NCBI RefSeq assembly: GCF_017308975.1
Contig: NZ_JADWPD010000027.1
Coordinates: forward strand, 1 to 64,000
DNA: 64,000 nucleotides
Reading direction: 5' to 3'
Origin: Amycolatopsis sp. MtRt-6
Lineage (GTDB): Bacteria; Actinomycetota; Actinomycetes; Mycobacteriales; Pseudonocardiaceae
The first letter of the stretch is position 1; every line of letters starts with the position of its first letter. The position numbers were made by a program, and so were the translations under genes. The notes beneath the pieces are model-generated. The model saw only the letters and a program-made list of their open reading frames with translations, was not told where the DNA came from and did no database searches. This document shows positions 16,207-25,786 of the stretch, in pieces.

Positions 16207-18264
16207 ATGGAATCCATACGCCGATCCCCGGACACGCCAGGCACGCTGCCGTACGTGCCAGCATCCACGTCATGGCTCAAACGGCTGGTACTCGGACGGC
16301 CGTTCCGGAGCGACACCCTCGGCGAGACACTCCTGCCCAAGTGGCTCGCACTGCCGATCTTCGCCAGTGACCCGCTGTCGTCGGTCGCCTACGCGACCCA
16401 GGAGATCCTGCTGATCCTGTCCATCGGCGGGCTCGCCTACCTCACGCTCGCGCCGTGGATCGGCTTGGCTGTCGCCGTGCTGCTGACCGTCGTTGTGCTG
16501 TCCTACCGGCAGGTCGTGAAGGCCTATCCGAGCGGCGGCGGGTCCTACGAGGTTGCCTCCCGCAACCTGGGGAGCTCCGCGGGCCTGGTGGTGGCCGGGG
16601 CGCTGATGGTCGACTACATCATGACCGTCGCGGTGTCGGTGGCGTCCGGTGTGGACAACATCATCTCCGCCGTCCCCAGCCTGAACGAACACCGCATTGC
16701 CCTCAATCTTGTATTCGTCCTGATTCTGATGGCGATGAACCTGCGCGGGATCCGCGAATCCGGGCGCGCGTTCGCCATCCCGACATACCTGTTCATCGGC
16801 GGGGTCATGCTGATGATCGCGCTCGGCCTCGGGCGGGCTGTCGCCGGTCACGCTCCCGTCGCCGAGAGCGCCGGCTACGACGTCCGGCCCGAACAGGTCG
16901 GCCTGACCGGGCTCGCCCTGGTGTTCCTGCTGCTGCGCTCGTTCTCCTCCGGCTGCACCGCGCTCACCGGCGTCGAAGCGATCTCCAACGGTGTGCCCGC
17001 GTTCCGGAAGCCCAAGAGCGCCAACGCCGCCCGCACCATGACCGCGATGGGGGTGACCGCCGTGGTGATGTTCGGTGGGATCACCGCGCTCGCCATGATC
17101 AGCCGCGTCCGGATCGCCGAGAACACCTGCGACCTCACCGGGTTCCGTGGCGACTGCGCCACCGACCCGCAGCGCACGGTGATCAGCCAGATCGCGGCTG
17201 CGGTGTTCGGTGGCGACCATTCGGTGATGTTCTACTTCCTGCAGGCCGCCACCGCGCTGATCCTGATCCTCGCGGCGAACACCGCGTTCAACGGCTTCCC
17301 GCTGCTGGCCTCGATCCTCGCCCAAGACCGCTACCTTCCGCGGCAGTTGCACACCCGCGGCGACCGGCTCGCATTCTCCAACGGCATCGTCGCCCTCGCG
17401 GTGATCGCCGGTGTGCTCATCTTCGCCTTCGACGGCTCCACGACCCGGCTGATCCAGCTCTACATCCTCGGCGTCTTCACGTCCTTCACGCTGTGCCAGG
17501 CCGGCATGGTCCGGCACTGGAACCGCGAGCTCGTCACCGCGACCGACACCCGCGCGCGGCTGTCCATCCAGCGGTCCCGGCTGATCAACGCCGTCGGCGC
17601 GGTGCTCACCGCCGTTGTCCTCGTCGTCGTGATGATCACGAAGTTCACCCACGGCGCCTACCTGGTCGTGATCGCCATCCCGGTGCTGTACGTCGTCATG
17701 CGCGGGATCCACCGGCACTACACGCACGTCCGCGAAGAGCTGCTGCCCGACGAGGAGAGTGAGCTGCTGCCCAGCCGCGTCCACGCCATCGTACTGGTGT
17801 CCACTTGGCACAAGCCGAGCCAGCGCGCCATCGCATTCGCCCGCGCCACCCGGCCGGACACGCTGACGGCGATCACCGTCAACGTCGACGATCACGACAC
17901 CCGCGAACTGCAACGGCAGTGGGAACAACGCGACCGGAAGATCCCGCTCAAAGTGCTTGAATCGCCGTACCGCGAGATCACCCGGCCGGTTGTGCAGTAC
18001 GTCAAGAACCTCCGCCGCAGCAGCCCTCGCGACGTCGTGTGCGTCTACATCCCCGAGTACGTCGTCGGCCGCTGGTGGGAAAACGTGCTCCACAACCAGA
18101 GCTCGCTGCGGCTCAAGGGCCGGCTGCTGTTCGAACCCGGCGTCATGGTCACCAGCGTTCCCTGGCAGCTGCACTCGACGAAACGCCGGGACCTCCAGCG
18201 TGTCCGCCCGCTGCCCGGCGACATCCGGCGCGGTGTCACCACTCAGCGCGGCTCGTCGACCTGA
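16207..18264 (+). CDS. KimA-type potassium transporter (APC family)
   Basis: A 685-residue APC-superfamily permease with about twelve helices and a 150-residue cytoplasmic C-terminal domain. The N-terminal pattern (a GRPFRSDTLGE-type leader, then FASDPLSSVAYATQEIL) is that of the KimA/YdaO group of proton-coupled potassium importers rather than amino-acid permeases. No Shine-Dalgarno site precedes the ATG (a TTG lies one codon earlier), so a leaderless transcript is possible. Proximity to kdp and a shared repeat array support potassium transport. The 3' end overlaps the convergent hydrolase gene by 22 bp. Confidence 0.75.
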   Translation: MESIRRSPDTPGTLPYVPASTSWLKRLVLGRPFRSDTLGETLLPKWLALPIFASDPLSSVAYATQEILLILSIGGLAYLTLAPWIGLAVAVLLTVVVLSYRQVVKAYPSGGGSYEVASRNLGSSAGLVVAGALMVDYIMTVAVSVASGVDNIISAVPSLNEHRIALNLVFVLILMAMNLRGIRESGRAFAIPTYLFIGGVMLMIALGLGRAVAGHAPVAESAGYDVRPEQVGLTGLALVFLLLRSFSSGCTALTGVEAISNGVPAFRKPKSANAARTMTAMGVTAVVMFGGITALAMISRVRIAENTCDLTGFRGDCATDPQRTVISQIAAAVFGGDHSVMFYFLQAATALILILAANTAFNGFPLLASILAQDRYLPRQLHTRGDRLAFSNGIVALAVIAGVLIFAFDGSTTRLIQLYILGVFTSFTLCQAGMVRHWNRELVTATDTRARLSIQRSRLINAVGAVLTAVVLVVVMITKFTHGAYLVVIAIPVLYVVMRGIHRHYTHVREELLPDEESELLPSRVHAIVLVSTWHKPSQRAIAFARATRPDTLTAITVNVDDHDTRELQRQWEQRDRKIPLKVLESPYREITRPVVQYVKNLRRSSPRDVVCVYIPEYVVGRWWENVLHNQSSLRLKGRLLFEPGVMVTSVPWQLHSTKRRDLQRVRPLPGDIRRGVTTQRGSST

Positions 18265-19442
18265 CGCCCGGCGCAGAACACCTCGGCGAGGAGCCTCCGC
18301 ACCGCGTTCTGATAGGCCTCCGTGGGGGCAATTCCGGTGTCCACGTAGGTGATCGAGGCAACCATGGTCCGAGCGCCGTCCGGTGCGCTGTACACCAATG
18401 TGCCGTAACCCTGCACGCTGCCGTTGTGGGTGAACAGCACGTTGCCGCTGCAGTTCGCGTCCGCGTGCAGTTCGAACACCCCGAGGCCGTAGTCACTCGT
18501 CGGGTCGGGCGTCGGGTGCGTCTTCAGCATCTCGGCCAGCAACGGCGCCGGCAGCAGTCTTCCGCCCAGCAGTGCGGAGTAGAACGTCGCAAGATCCCCG
18601 GTGGTCGAGATCATCTCCCCGGCACTAGAGATCCAAGACGGGTTCTGCCGGCTGATGTCGACCGTCTTCTCCTGCCCGGCGTCGGAGTACCGGTAGTAGG
18701 CGTGGGCGTGCGGGCCGGGGATCTCCGGCGAGGTGCCCGGCACCACGGTGTCCCGCAGACCGAGCGGGCGCAGGATCTGCCGCTGCAGTTCGTCGGCATA
18801 CGAGCGACCGGTGACCTTCTCGATCAGGAGCCGGGCGACGACGTAATTGGTGTTGGCGTAGCTCCAGCCGGCGCCCGGGGCGAACCGCGGTGGCCGGGCC
18901 AGCGAGTACCGCACCAGCTCCTGCGGCCGGTAGGTGCGGAACCGGTTGTCCACCCACTCCTGGCCCGACCACGCGATCCCGGGGGCGACCGTCCCGTCGT
19001 CGTAGTACTCGCCGGTGTAGTTGAACAGCCCGCTGGTGTGCTGCAGGAGCATCCGCACCGTGAGCCGCGGGTCGAAGCCGAGCTCCGGCAGGTAGCCGGC
19101 CACCGGGGCGTCCAGCCCGAGCTTGCCTTCGGCCACCAGGCGCAGCACCACGACCGAGGTGAACGTCTTGGTGGTGCTGCCGATCCGGAACCGCCCGCCG
19201 GTCGGCGGCTTGGCGGCCGCGCCCAGCTCACGCACTCCGGCGCTGCCGGTCCAGTCGCCGCGCCGGTCGCGCACCCGCAGCTGCACTCCGGTGAATCCGG
19301 AGTCGACGATCGCCTGCATCGCCGCTTGCAGCGCCGGCCGGCCCTGCGCGGCCGCGGCCGCCGGCACGGTCGTCCCGGCCAGCAGCGCCACCGCCAGCGC
19401 CGTCGCCCCCACTCGCGCCCTGTTCACGATCCCCCTGGTCAT
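18243..19442 (-). CDS. Secreted serine-type D-Ala-D-Ala carboxypeptidase/beta-lactamase-like protein
   Basis: A 399-residue protein with a cleavable signal peptide (hydrophobic stretch about residues 11-28, Ala-rich cleavage region) and the three class C boxes: S89-T-T-K92, the YAN motif in GWSYANTNY, and HNG in the C-terminal third. The architecture matches the Streptomyces R61 DD-peptidase family, extracytoplasmic enzymes acting on peptidoglycan stem peptides. GGAGG precedes the chosen ATG. It is monocistronic as seen here. Confidence 0.88.
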   Translation of the reverse strand: MTRGIVNRARVGATALAVALLAGTTVPAAAAAQGRPALQAAMQAIVDSGFTGVQLRVRDRRGDWTGSAGVRELGAAAKPPTGGRFRIGSTTKTFTSVVVLRLVAEGKLGLDAPVAGYLPELGFDPRLTVRMLLQHTSGLFNYTGEYYDDGTVAPGIAWSGQEWVDNRFRTYRPQELVRYSLARPPRFAPGAGWSYANTNYVVARLLIEKVTGRSYADELQRQILRPLGLRDTVVPGTSPEIPGPHAHAYYRYSDAGQEKTVDISRQNPSWISSAGEMISTTGDLATFYSALLGGRLLPAPLLAEMLKTHPTPDPTSDYGLGVFELHADANCSGNVLFTHNGSVQGYGTLVYSAPDGARTMVASITYVDTGIAPTEAYQNAVRRLLAEVFCAGRQVDEPR

Positions 19443-19939
19443 CTTCGGTACCTCCGGTCCGTCGGCTCTCCTGGTCACGGCACCCACGGTCGCGGGACGC
19501 CCTGACACGAAGCGGACACCGCACTGACACGACGGTGCTACTGCTCGGCCGCGCCGGATCCCCAGCCGCGAGGTGCTACGCCTAACCAGTGCAACGGCCG
19601 GGCGCGCAGGGGTCACCCCCCAGGGTTGGCGGTGCGTGACGGGCGTCGACCGCGCCGTGCGGACTCGCTGGTCACCGGCTTGGCCGATGCCACCGGGTCG
19701 GGCGCGGCCGCGCCGGTAGGCTCGGTGTTCTCCGGTTCGACCGGGGCGTCGAGGTCCGCATCGGGGGCGGGTACGGCCAGGCCAATGGACAGAGCCATTC
19801 GGCGGCGGCCTGGTCCTGGTCCTGGTCTACGACGGTACGGGCGGGTGTCCGCCGAGGGAGCGCAGCAGGAGCATGCGTACGTGTTCACCTCTCGATCAGT
19901 CCGGGATGCGGGTCGGCGGGGCTGCGTGCGGACGGACGC

Positions 19940-20135
19940 CGACCAGGAGCCCAGGACGCGGCGGTGGTCCGCGTCGACCACGGGCAGGTCAAGCTTGGCG
20001 AAGATGTTGTTGATGTGCTTCGCCACGGCGCTCTCGCTGACCACCAGCGCCTGCGCGATGCCGGCATTGGAGCGCCCCTCGGCCATCAGGCCGAGCACCT
20101 CCCGTTCGCGGGGGGTCAGCCGCGCGAACGTCGCC
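19940..20135 (-). pseudogene. LuxR-type HTH fragment
   Basis: The stretch reads LTPREREVLGLMAEGRSN and continues through the recognition helix to NIFAKLDLP, the C-terminal domain of a NarL/LuxR response regulator. It has no receiver domain. It is fused directly to the tail of a CaiB-type fragment, and its last residues leave the family pattern after DHRRVL. The frame then runs on through Arg/Pro-rich, non-family sequence to 19613. It is a remnant. Confidence 0.7.
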
Positions 20136-20487
20136 GGCGGCAAGAGAGCATCGACTTGGGCGTGCTCGGTGCAGACCTTGCGCCAGCGGTCCCGGGCCCG
20201 CAGCTGGGGTGGTCGACGACCTGGTCGACTTCCTTGAGTTGCGCGGCGGGGACGCCGGCCGCGGCGAGGCGGGCGTCGAGCTCGGCGTTGGACCACCGGG
20301 AGGTGCGGGCCGCGACCTCGGCGTCGCACTCGGCGCGGTGGGCGACGCGATCGACGTTGGTGACGAACCGGGCATCGTCGGCCAAGGCGGGGGCGTCGAG
20401 GACGTCGGTGACGAGGGTGCGCCAGCCGGTGTCGTTCTGGACGCCGATCAGCATCTGCCCGTCGCGGGTCTGAAAGGCGTCGTACGG
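20125..20487 (-). pseudogene. CaiB/BaiF CoA-transferase fragment, frameshifted
   Basis: From PYDAFQTRDGQ to LKEVDQVVDHP (20487 to about 20206) this matches the C-terminal third of class III CoA-transferases. The match then continues in another frame (QLRARDRWRKV to ALLPPATF), showing a frameshift. The N-terminal two-thirds are missing. It abuts a LuxR fragment, so this segment is a mosaic of decayed genes just before the defence-type region. Confidence 0.7.
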
Positions 20488-20603
20488 TCCACCGGCGTCG
20501 TCTGGCCGTACGGCTCGACCGGCAACCGCAACGCCTACGTGGCTTCCGTAAGTGCGCCTTCGGCAAGGAGTAACGATGGCAAGGCCTCCGGCGACCACTA
20601 GGC

Positions 20604-20990
20604 ATGGATCCCGTCACCCTGGGTTTGGCCGCAGCGGCTCTGCTCGCGTCCAAATTCGGCGAAGGCTTCGCGAAAGACGCCGGCAGCGCAGCATGGAACG
20701 GCGTCAAACGGCTGCGTGAGGCGATCGCCGCGAAGTTCACAGGCAAGCCGGACGACGAAACCGCGCTCCGAAAGGTCCTGGCCGAGCCCCAAGACACCGA
20801 CCTTCGAAACTGGCTCGCCAAGCGGATCACGGCCGCGGCCGCCGACGATGACGGGTTCCGAGCGTCGCTGGTCGAGCTCATCGGACAGGCCCAACGCGAC
20901 CCGGGCGCGCAGACCGTGATCGCGCAGGCCACCGACCACGCGAAGCAGGTCAACATCGCCGGCGACAACCACGGCGGAATCACCCTCTGA
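20604..20990 (+). CDS. Small helical effector-like protein with C-terminal amyloid-type motif
   Basis: A 128-residue, mostly helical protein. Its N-terminal segment (MDPVTLGLAAAALLASKFGE) is Gly/Ala-rich and amphipathic, like the Bell and HeLo-type membrane-active effector domains. The C-terminus carries QVNIAGDN at residues 115-122, repeated near the N-terminus of the NLR encoded four bases downstream. In NLR-associated amyloid signalling pairs the receptor and effector share such a motif, which templates activation. No good ribosome site lies directly before the ATG. The cell-death role is inferred. Confidence 0.65.
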   Translation: MDPVTLGLAAAALLASKFGEGFAKDAGSAAWNGVKRLREAIAAKFTGKPDDETALRKVLAEPQDTDLRNWLAKRITAAAADDDGFRASLVELIGQAQRDPGAQTVIAQATDHAKQVNIAGDNHGGITL

Positions 20991-20994
20991 CCCG

Positions 20995-23451
20995 ATGGCC
21001 GACTTCCAGCCACGCGCCGGCGGCAATGCCAGGCAGGTCAACATCGCGGGCGACAACTATGCCCCGATCTTCGTCGACGGCCGGCTCCCACTGCCCACGA
21101 CGACCCATCAGCTGCCTCCCGACATCCCGGATTTCACCGGAAGGGCCGACCTCGTCGCCCAACTCGAGAAGGCCCGGCGGAAGCTGATCATCAACCTGTA
21201 CGGACCGCCCGGTATCGGAAAATCGGCGTTGGCGGTTCACGTGGCGCATCGGGTGTCGATATACCGCGAGACGGAGCTGTATTTCGACTTCAGCACCGCA
21301 CCGGATCCAGAACCCCATGCGGCCCTGGCCCAGTTCGTCGCCGCACTGACACCGGACGAGTTCAACCCAGCTCACCCGATCAACGAACTCCGCGCCCGGT
21401 ACCTGACATCCACACGGAACGGACCGTGTCTGATCTTGCTCGACAACGTCCGCGAAGCTGCCCAAGTACGCCCTTTGATTCCCAGTAACGCATGGTCGGT
21501 CGTCATCATCACCAGTCGATCGCCCTTGACCACTCTGGCCGGTGCGCACCTGCAGCGCGTGGAACTGCTCGACGAAGCAGAGTCGATCGCGCTGTTGGAC
21601 ACCGTTGCAGGAAGGTCATCCGGCAGTGAACCGGCGGCCGCCGCTCTGGCTGCCGTATGCGGTCGCCTGCCGCTCGCCATCAGAGTCGCTGGCGCCATCG
21701 CCAGGAAGCGGTCCTACCTGAGCTATGAACGCCTGGCCGAATCACTCCAGGACGAACGCACCCGTCTTTCGTCTCTCGCGGAAGCCGACCTCGATGTTCG
21801 CAGCGCCTTCGAACTCAGCTACCAAGCTCTGACCAACTCGGCACAGCTGGCGTTCCGGCGAGCTGGCCTCAGCCTCACACCCGAGTTCTCCCTGGCCGAT
21901 CTCGCGGCCCTGCTGGACGACGATAAAGCCGCGGTCGCGATGGCTGCTTACGAGCTGGCTGACGCCCAACTGGCCGAGACGGCGGACGGCATTTGGTTCC
22001 GCTACCACGATCTGATTGCACTCTTCGCCCGCGAGAAGGCCAAGGCCGACGATCCCAGCGATACGACCGACGCGTGGGAACGCCTCGTCGACCACATCCT
22101 GAACGAATTCGTGACCGGTTACCGCGCGGCGGTCGGGTCGACCCGCCGATTGGCACAGACACGCTGGTTCGAAGGGTTTGCCTCCGTCGACCCAGCCAAC
22201 ACTCGCGACGTTCACTACGTGCCACAACGCCTGCTCCACGGAGACGTACCCGCGAGCTGGCAGGAACAGCTCCACCCCAAGGCCCGCATGCTGGTGTTCG
22301 GCGGTCCCGGTGCCGGGAAAACCACGCTGGCCGAGCGCATCTGCTTCGAACTGGCGACCGAAAACGCCGACCGCTTGGCTCTCTCCGTCCCAATGCGGCA
22401 CTACCGGGATCAAGACGACATCGTCGACCTGGTCACGTCGTCGATCGGTCAGCGGTTCAACCTCCGCCTTCCGCGGCAGGTCCTCGAGACTCTGTTCAAG
22501 AGGTACAGAACGGTTCTGGTTCTGGACAGTCTCGACGAGCTGCCGCGCCCCTCCCGCGCTCGAGCGGTCGCCGCGATCGAGCGCTTCTGCGCGGATTATC
22601 CGTCGATCGCCGTGCTGGTTACCAGCAGGCCTGACGAGAAGCTGCAGCGCAACGGGATCGCGGCGTTCACGGCCTTCCAGGTTGCCCCGTTCACCGATGA
22701 CGAGATCCAAGAATTTTCGCAGGCGTGGCTCGCCGGCGCAGATGCTCGCGGCATGACCGCGTTCGCGCCGGCAGCGTCATCACCCCCGTGGGCCGCGAAC
22801 CCGCTGCTCCTGAGCTGGGGTCTCACGCACTTCCTGCGCTACGGACGGATGTTCGAGAGCGAACTGGACCTCCACGAGGCAACTTTCGATCTGACGGTCG
22901 GCGAACGGGACCGCCGCCGTGGGATTACCCGTGCGAGCTTGCCGCGGCGCGAGCTGGTCAGATCCACGATGTTCCTCGCCGCTTGGATGAAATCCGACGC
23001 GGATCGGACCGCGGGAGTCACGCGGAGCCGGCTCCTCGCCGCTCTGGAAGAACAAATCGAAAGCTACTTTCATCCTCAACTTCTGGACGAGCTGAACAGC
23101 ACCGTTAACGCGATCTACGAGTCCGGCGTGGCTTCTGACGGAGAGCCTCTGTACGCCGTCGTCCAGGATACTTTCGGCGAGTACTTGGCCGCCCGTTGGG
23201 TTGTCGAGGACGCCCGGGACGACGAGGACCTCGCCCGACGGGTAGCCGGCATGATGGCCGTCGGCCGGTTCGACGCGGGCTGGCACTACGTGCTCGAGCT
23301 CACCGAGCGGCGAGGACGCCCGCGTACAGACCTTCTGCTTCAACTGCGGCAAGCGGCTGACGTCATCCCCGACCCGGTCGACAAGGCCCGAGTCATCGAA
23401 ATGATGTCCGGTGTACGGGGAGGTATCGGTGGTAGTGCTACGAACTCGTGA
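20995..23451 (+). CDS. NLR-like protein with tandem NB-ARC and NACHT NTPase domains
   Basis: An 818-residue STAND protein. Residues 14-21 are QVNIAGDN, the motif shared with the upstream protein. An NB-ARC-type module follows: Walker A GPPGIGKSA (70-78), Walker B CLILLD (145-150), the GLPL-like CGRLPLAIRVAG near 225, and a winged-helix-type end (RYHDLIALFAREKA near 340). A second, NACHT-type NTPase has GGPGAGKTT (436-444) and VLVLDSLDEL (507-516). No TPR, WD40 or LRR array is evident after it; about 250 helical residues end the protein. Two complete NTPase modules in one chain is unusual. It probably senses a trigger and nucleates the partner. Confidence 0.8.
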   Translation: MADFQPRAGGNARQVNIAGDNYAPIFVDGRLPLPTTTHQLPPDIPDFTGRADLVAQLEKARRKLIINLYGPPGIGKSALAVHVAHRVSIYRETELYFDFSTAPDPEPHAALAQFVAALTPDEFNPAHPINELRARYLTSTRNGPCLILLDNVREAAQVRPLIPSNAWSVVIITSRSPLTTLAGAHLQRVELLDEAESIALLDTVAGRSSGSEPAAAALAAVCGRLPLAIRVAGAIARKRSYLSYERLAESLQDERTRLSSLAEADLDVRSAFELSYQALTNSAQLAFRRAGLSLTPEFSLADLAALLDDDKAAVAMAAYELADAQLAETADGIWFRYHDLIALFAREKAKADDPSDTTDAWERLVDHILNEFVTGYRAAVGSTRRLAQTRWFEGFASVDPANTRDVHYVPQRLLHGDVPASWQEQLHPKARMLVFGGPGAGKTTLAERICFELATENADRLALSVPMRHYRDQDDIVDLVTSSIGQRFNLRLPRQVLETLFKRYRTVLVLDSLDELPRPSRARAVAAIERFCADYPSIAVLVTSRPDEKLQRNGIAAFTAFQVAPFTDDEIQEFSQAWLAGADARGMTAFAPAASSPPWAANPLLLSWGLTHFLRYGRMFESELDLHEATFDLTVGERDRRRGITRASLPRRELVRSTMFLAAWMKSDADRTAGVTRSRLLAALEEQIESYFHPQLLDELNSTVNAIYESGVASDGEPLYAVVQDTFGEYLAARWVVEDARDDEDLARRVAGMMAVGRFDAGWHYVLELTERRGRPRTDLLLQLRQAADVIPDPVDKARVIEMMSGVRGGIGGSATNS

Positions 23452-23632
23452 AGCCCAAATCGCACCGTCTTCGAGCAGAGGCTCGAGCAGCTCAGGCTGC
23501 CGACCGCGCGACCGAGCGCGGTGCCATTTGACGGTTTCGGTGCCGTACAGCTGATCCGGCGGGCACAACGTGTGCGCCAACGGCCTCAAAGCGGCGTAAT
23601 GGTCGGACGACCGCAACGACGACGGTCAGCCG

Positions 23633-25366
23633 CTACGGATGGGAACCGTCACCTGCTGAGCGGGCGTTGTCCTGCAGGTCAGGGTTCTTCCATCTGCGCC
23701 ACGGGTCGAACGTGAGGTCGCCACTCAGCTTCGTGCCCTCGAAACGGGCCTCGCCGTCGAACGTCGCGGCGTCGAACTGGGCGCCGTCGTTGAACGCCGC
23801 ACCATCGAATCGGGCGTCACCCGCGAACGTCACGTTGCCGAACTCCGCTCGGCCCGTGAAGCTCGTCCGATCGAACTACACGTCCCCAGCGAACGTCGCG
23901 CGACCGAACCCGGCGCCGCGACCGAACGCCGCGCCGCCGAACCGGGCGTCGCCCACGAACGTCGCGCGACCGAACCCCGCGTAGGCCGTGAAAGTCGTCC
24001 GGTCGAACCCCGCGCCACCGGCGAACGCCGCACCGCCAAACCTGGCGCGATGCGCGAAAGTCACGTCGTCGAATGCGGATCCGCCACTGAACGTCGCGTG
24101 TCTGAAACAAGCGTCGCCGGCGAAGGTCGCCCTGGTGAACGCGGCATCTCCCCCGAAGATGCTGTCGCGGAACCTGGCCTCACTATGAAACAGAGCCGCA
24201 CGGAACCCGGCCCGAAGAGTGAAGGTAACGTCGGCGAATCCGGCGTTACCGTCGAACGTCGTGCCCTTGAACTGTGCGCCGCCCGCGAAGACGGCACCAC
24301 CGAACTGCGCGTTTTCGGCGAAGGCCGCATCACCAAACTGAGCACTTCCAGCGAACGTCGCCGAACCGAATGAGGCAGCACGCAAGAATTTCGCAACACC
24401 GAACCGGGCCTCTCCGGTGAAGCTCGCGCCACCGAACTGGGCTGTGCCCGCGAAAGTTGCCACGCCGAACCGAGCGTTTCCGGTGAACGTCGCGCCGCCG
24501 AACCGTGCGTCTCCGGCGAAGGTCGCGCCGCCGAACGCGGCATCCCCGATGAACGTCGCTCCACCGAAGCGGACATTGCGCACCCGGCAGTTGCCCAGGT
24601 TGAAGTCGACCAGGTTCGCGTTTGTGAGGTCGAGATCGATCTGGCCCCAGAACGCGTCGCGGCCCGGTAGTAGATGGTCGGCGAGGATACGTTGAGCAGC
24701 GAGCCTGACTTCGGCGGTCCGAGCGGTGTCAGGTGGTTCGTGGGGCATGCGCAGGTATGCGCAAATAACGTTGACGATGCTCTGCCGCTGGCGGGTGTTG
24801 TTCTGTGCGAGGCGTTCCAGGGCATAGAGACCGGCCAGACGCACGGAAGCCTCGGCGGAGCCGAGTTGGTCGGCGGCCTTAGTGTAGAGCTCGGTGAGGT
24901 TCTTCTCGACCGCGTCGTTCTCACTGTGCCACTGCCGTCGCACCGCCAGCAGCAGAGCGAAGATCCCGGTGGTGCCCGCACCAATCCCGAGCCCGGTCTT
25001 GATCGCCTCGACTCTGGCGGCACCGGCGTCCTTCGCCAAGGCCGCCTCTCCGAGAAGCCAGCTGATCGCGGCCCAGGCCACGACGACCACCACGACGGCC
25101 GCGCCGACGACAAACCACCAGCTCATCCCCGCGTGCCGCTTGTCCTGCTTCCGGTCACCACGCAGCATCCAGCCGCCGACGGCCGAAGCGCCCGCGCCAA
25201 CGGTGATCAGAGCGAGCGACGTCGCATGTGGCCGCGCCCACCGACCCAGCGCCGACCAGTCCACCCATCCAGACAGCACAATCGCACCGGCGAGCAAGGC
25301 CACCCCACCGAGCGCGAGCACACCGACGGCGGACCGTTGGGCCGGCTTGATCTCCCACCTCGTCAT
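23633..25366 (-). pseudogene. Pentapeptide-repeat membrane protein interrupted by an in-frame TAG
   Basis: Codons 1-496 encode three N-terminal membrane helices (about residues 14-33, 47-63, 82-104) plus a hydrophobic segment near 130. A helical block of the type common in actinobacterial pentapeptide proteins (LYTKAADQLGSAEASVRLAGLY) follows, then about 25 tandem AxFxx pentapeptide pairs. A TAG at 23876-23878 stands where a repeat would have Gln (CAG). The same frame continues with intact repeats for 80 codons to a natural end. It is either a recent nonsense mutation, a read-through site or a sequencing error. The truncated product may still fold. Confidence 0.75.
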
Positions 25367-25786
25367 GTACGATCAATCGCCCGCTGCAGGACCGCTGTAA
25401 CAACCCGGCCAGCTCCAAACGGTCTCGTTGTCACACCAAAATTAAGACGCGGCCTGGAGTCGGATCGCCAACCTGACTCCCTGCAATCCGTGGGGTAATA
25501 CTGTGTCCGAGGACGATCTTGCTCACTACCTACACGAATACGGTTGCCTGGATAAGTACGCGACCGGCGATCATCGCTCCAGTTGGCCCCCCCAACCGAA
25601 GCGCAACCCCGAGATGCGATCAGAAGTGTGCGCGCTCAGCTACTCTAAGCAAACTTACCACTTATGGACCGATTCAGAAAACCACGAGCCTGAAAATTGA
25701 AGGAAATCGACTAATTCACCCCTTAGGCGCCGCGAATAGTGGAGGCCTTGCTGAATGCTGCGAGTTTTCAACTGCCGAGATTGGGA
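25367..25786. other. Intergenic segment at the left border of the AT-richer tract
   Basis: This stretch separates the pentapeptide gene from the NACHT gene. It contains the 11-mer matching the tRNA-Leu end at 25502, and base composition falls from there rightward. A 65-codon frame from GTG 25503 is present but has no ribosome site or family match, and I do not call it a gene. Confidence 0.5.
25502..25512 (+). other. Candidate left attachment site of the integrated element
   Basis: TGTGTCCGAGG here is identical, in the same orientation, to the sequence at the 3' end of tRNA-Leu (45544-45554). It lies at the change from high-GC to AT-richer DNA. An 11-bp match is short, so this is a candidate only. 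Confidence 0.45.

Noticed and set aside
19613..19798. A 61-codon minus-strand gene starting MALSIGLAVPAPD
   Set aside because: It has no ribosome site and continues the degenerate frame of the LuxR fragment, so it is likely pseudogene run-off.
20576..20719. ATG with a strong AAGGAG site as start of the effector-like gene
   Set aside because: It is in a different frame from the effector gene and gives an Arg-rich peptide ending after 47 codons. The effector start at 20604 keeps the conserved protein.
23876..25366. A CRISPR-like repeat array in the repetitive tract
   Set aside because: The repetition is an imperfect 30-bp coding periodicity from pentapeptide repeats, with no constant repeat and variable spacer structure.
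25503..25700. A 65-codon plus-strand gene starting MSEDDLAHYL
   Set aside because: There is no ribosome site, and the start coincides with the candidate attachment site. Noted only for its resemblance to 29542.
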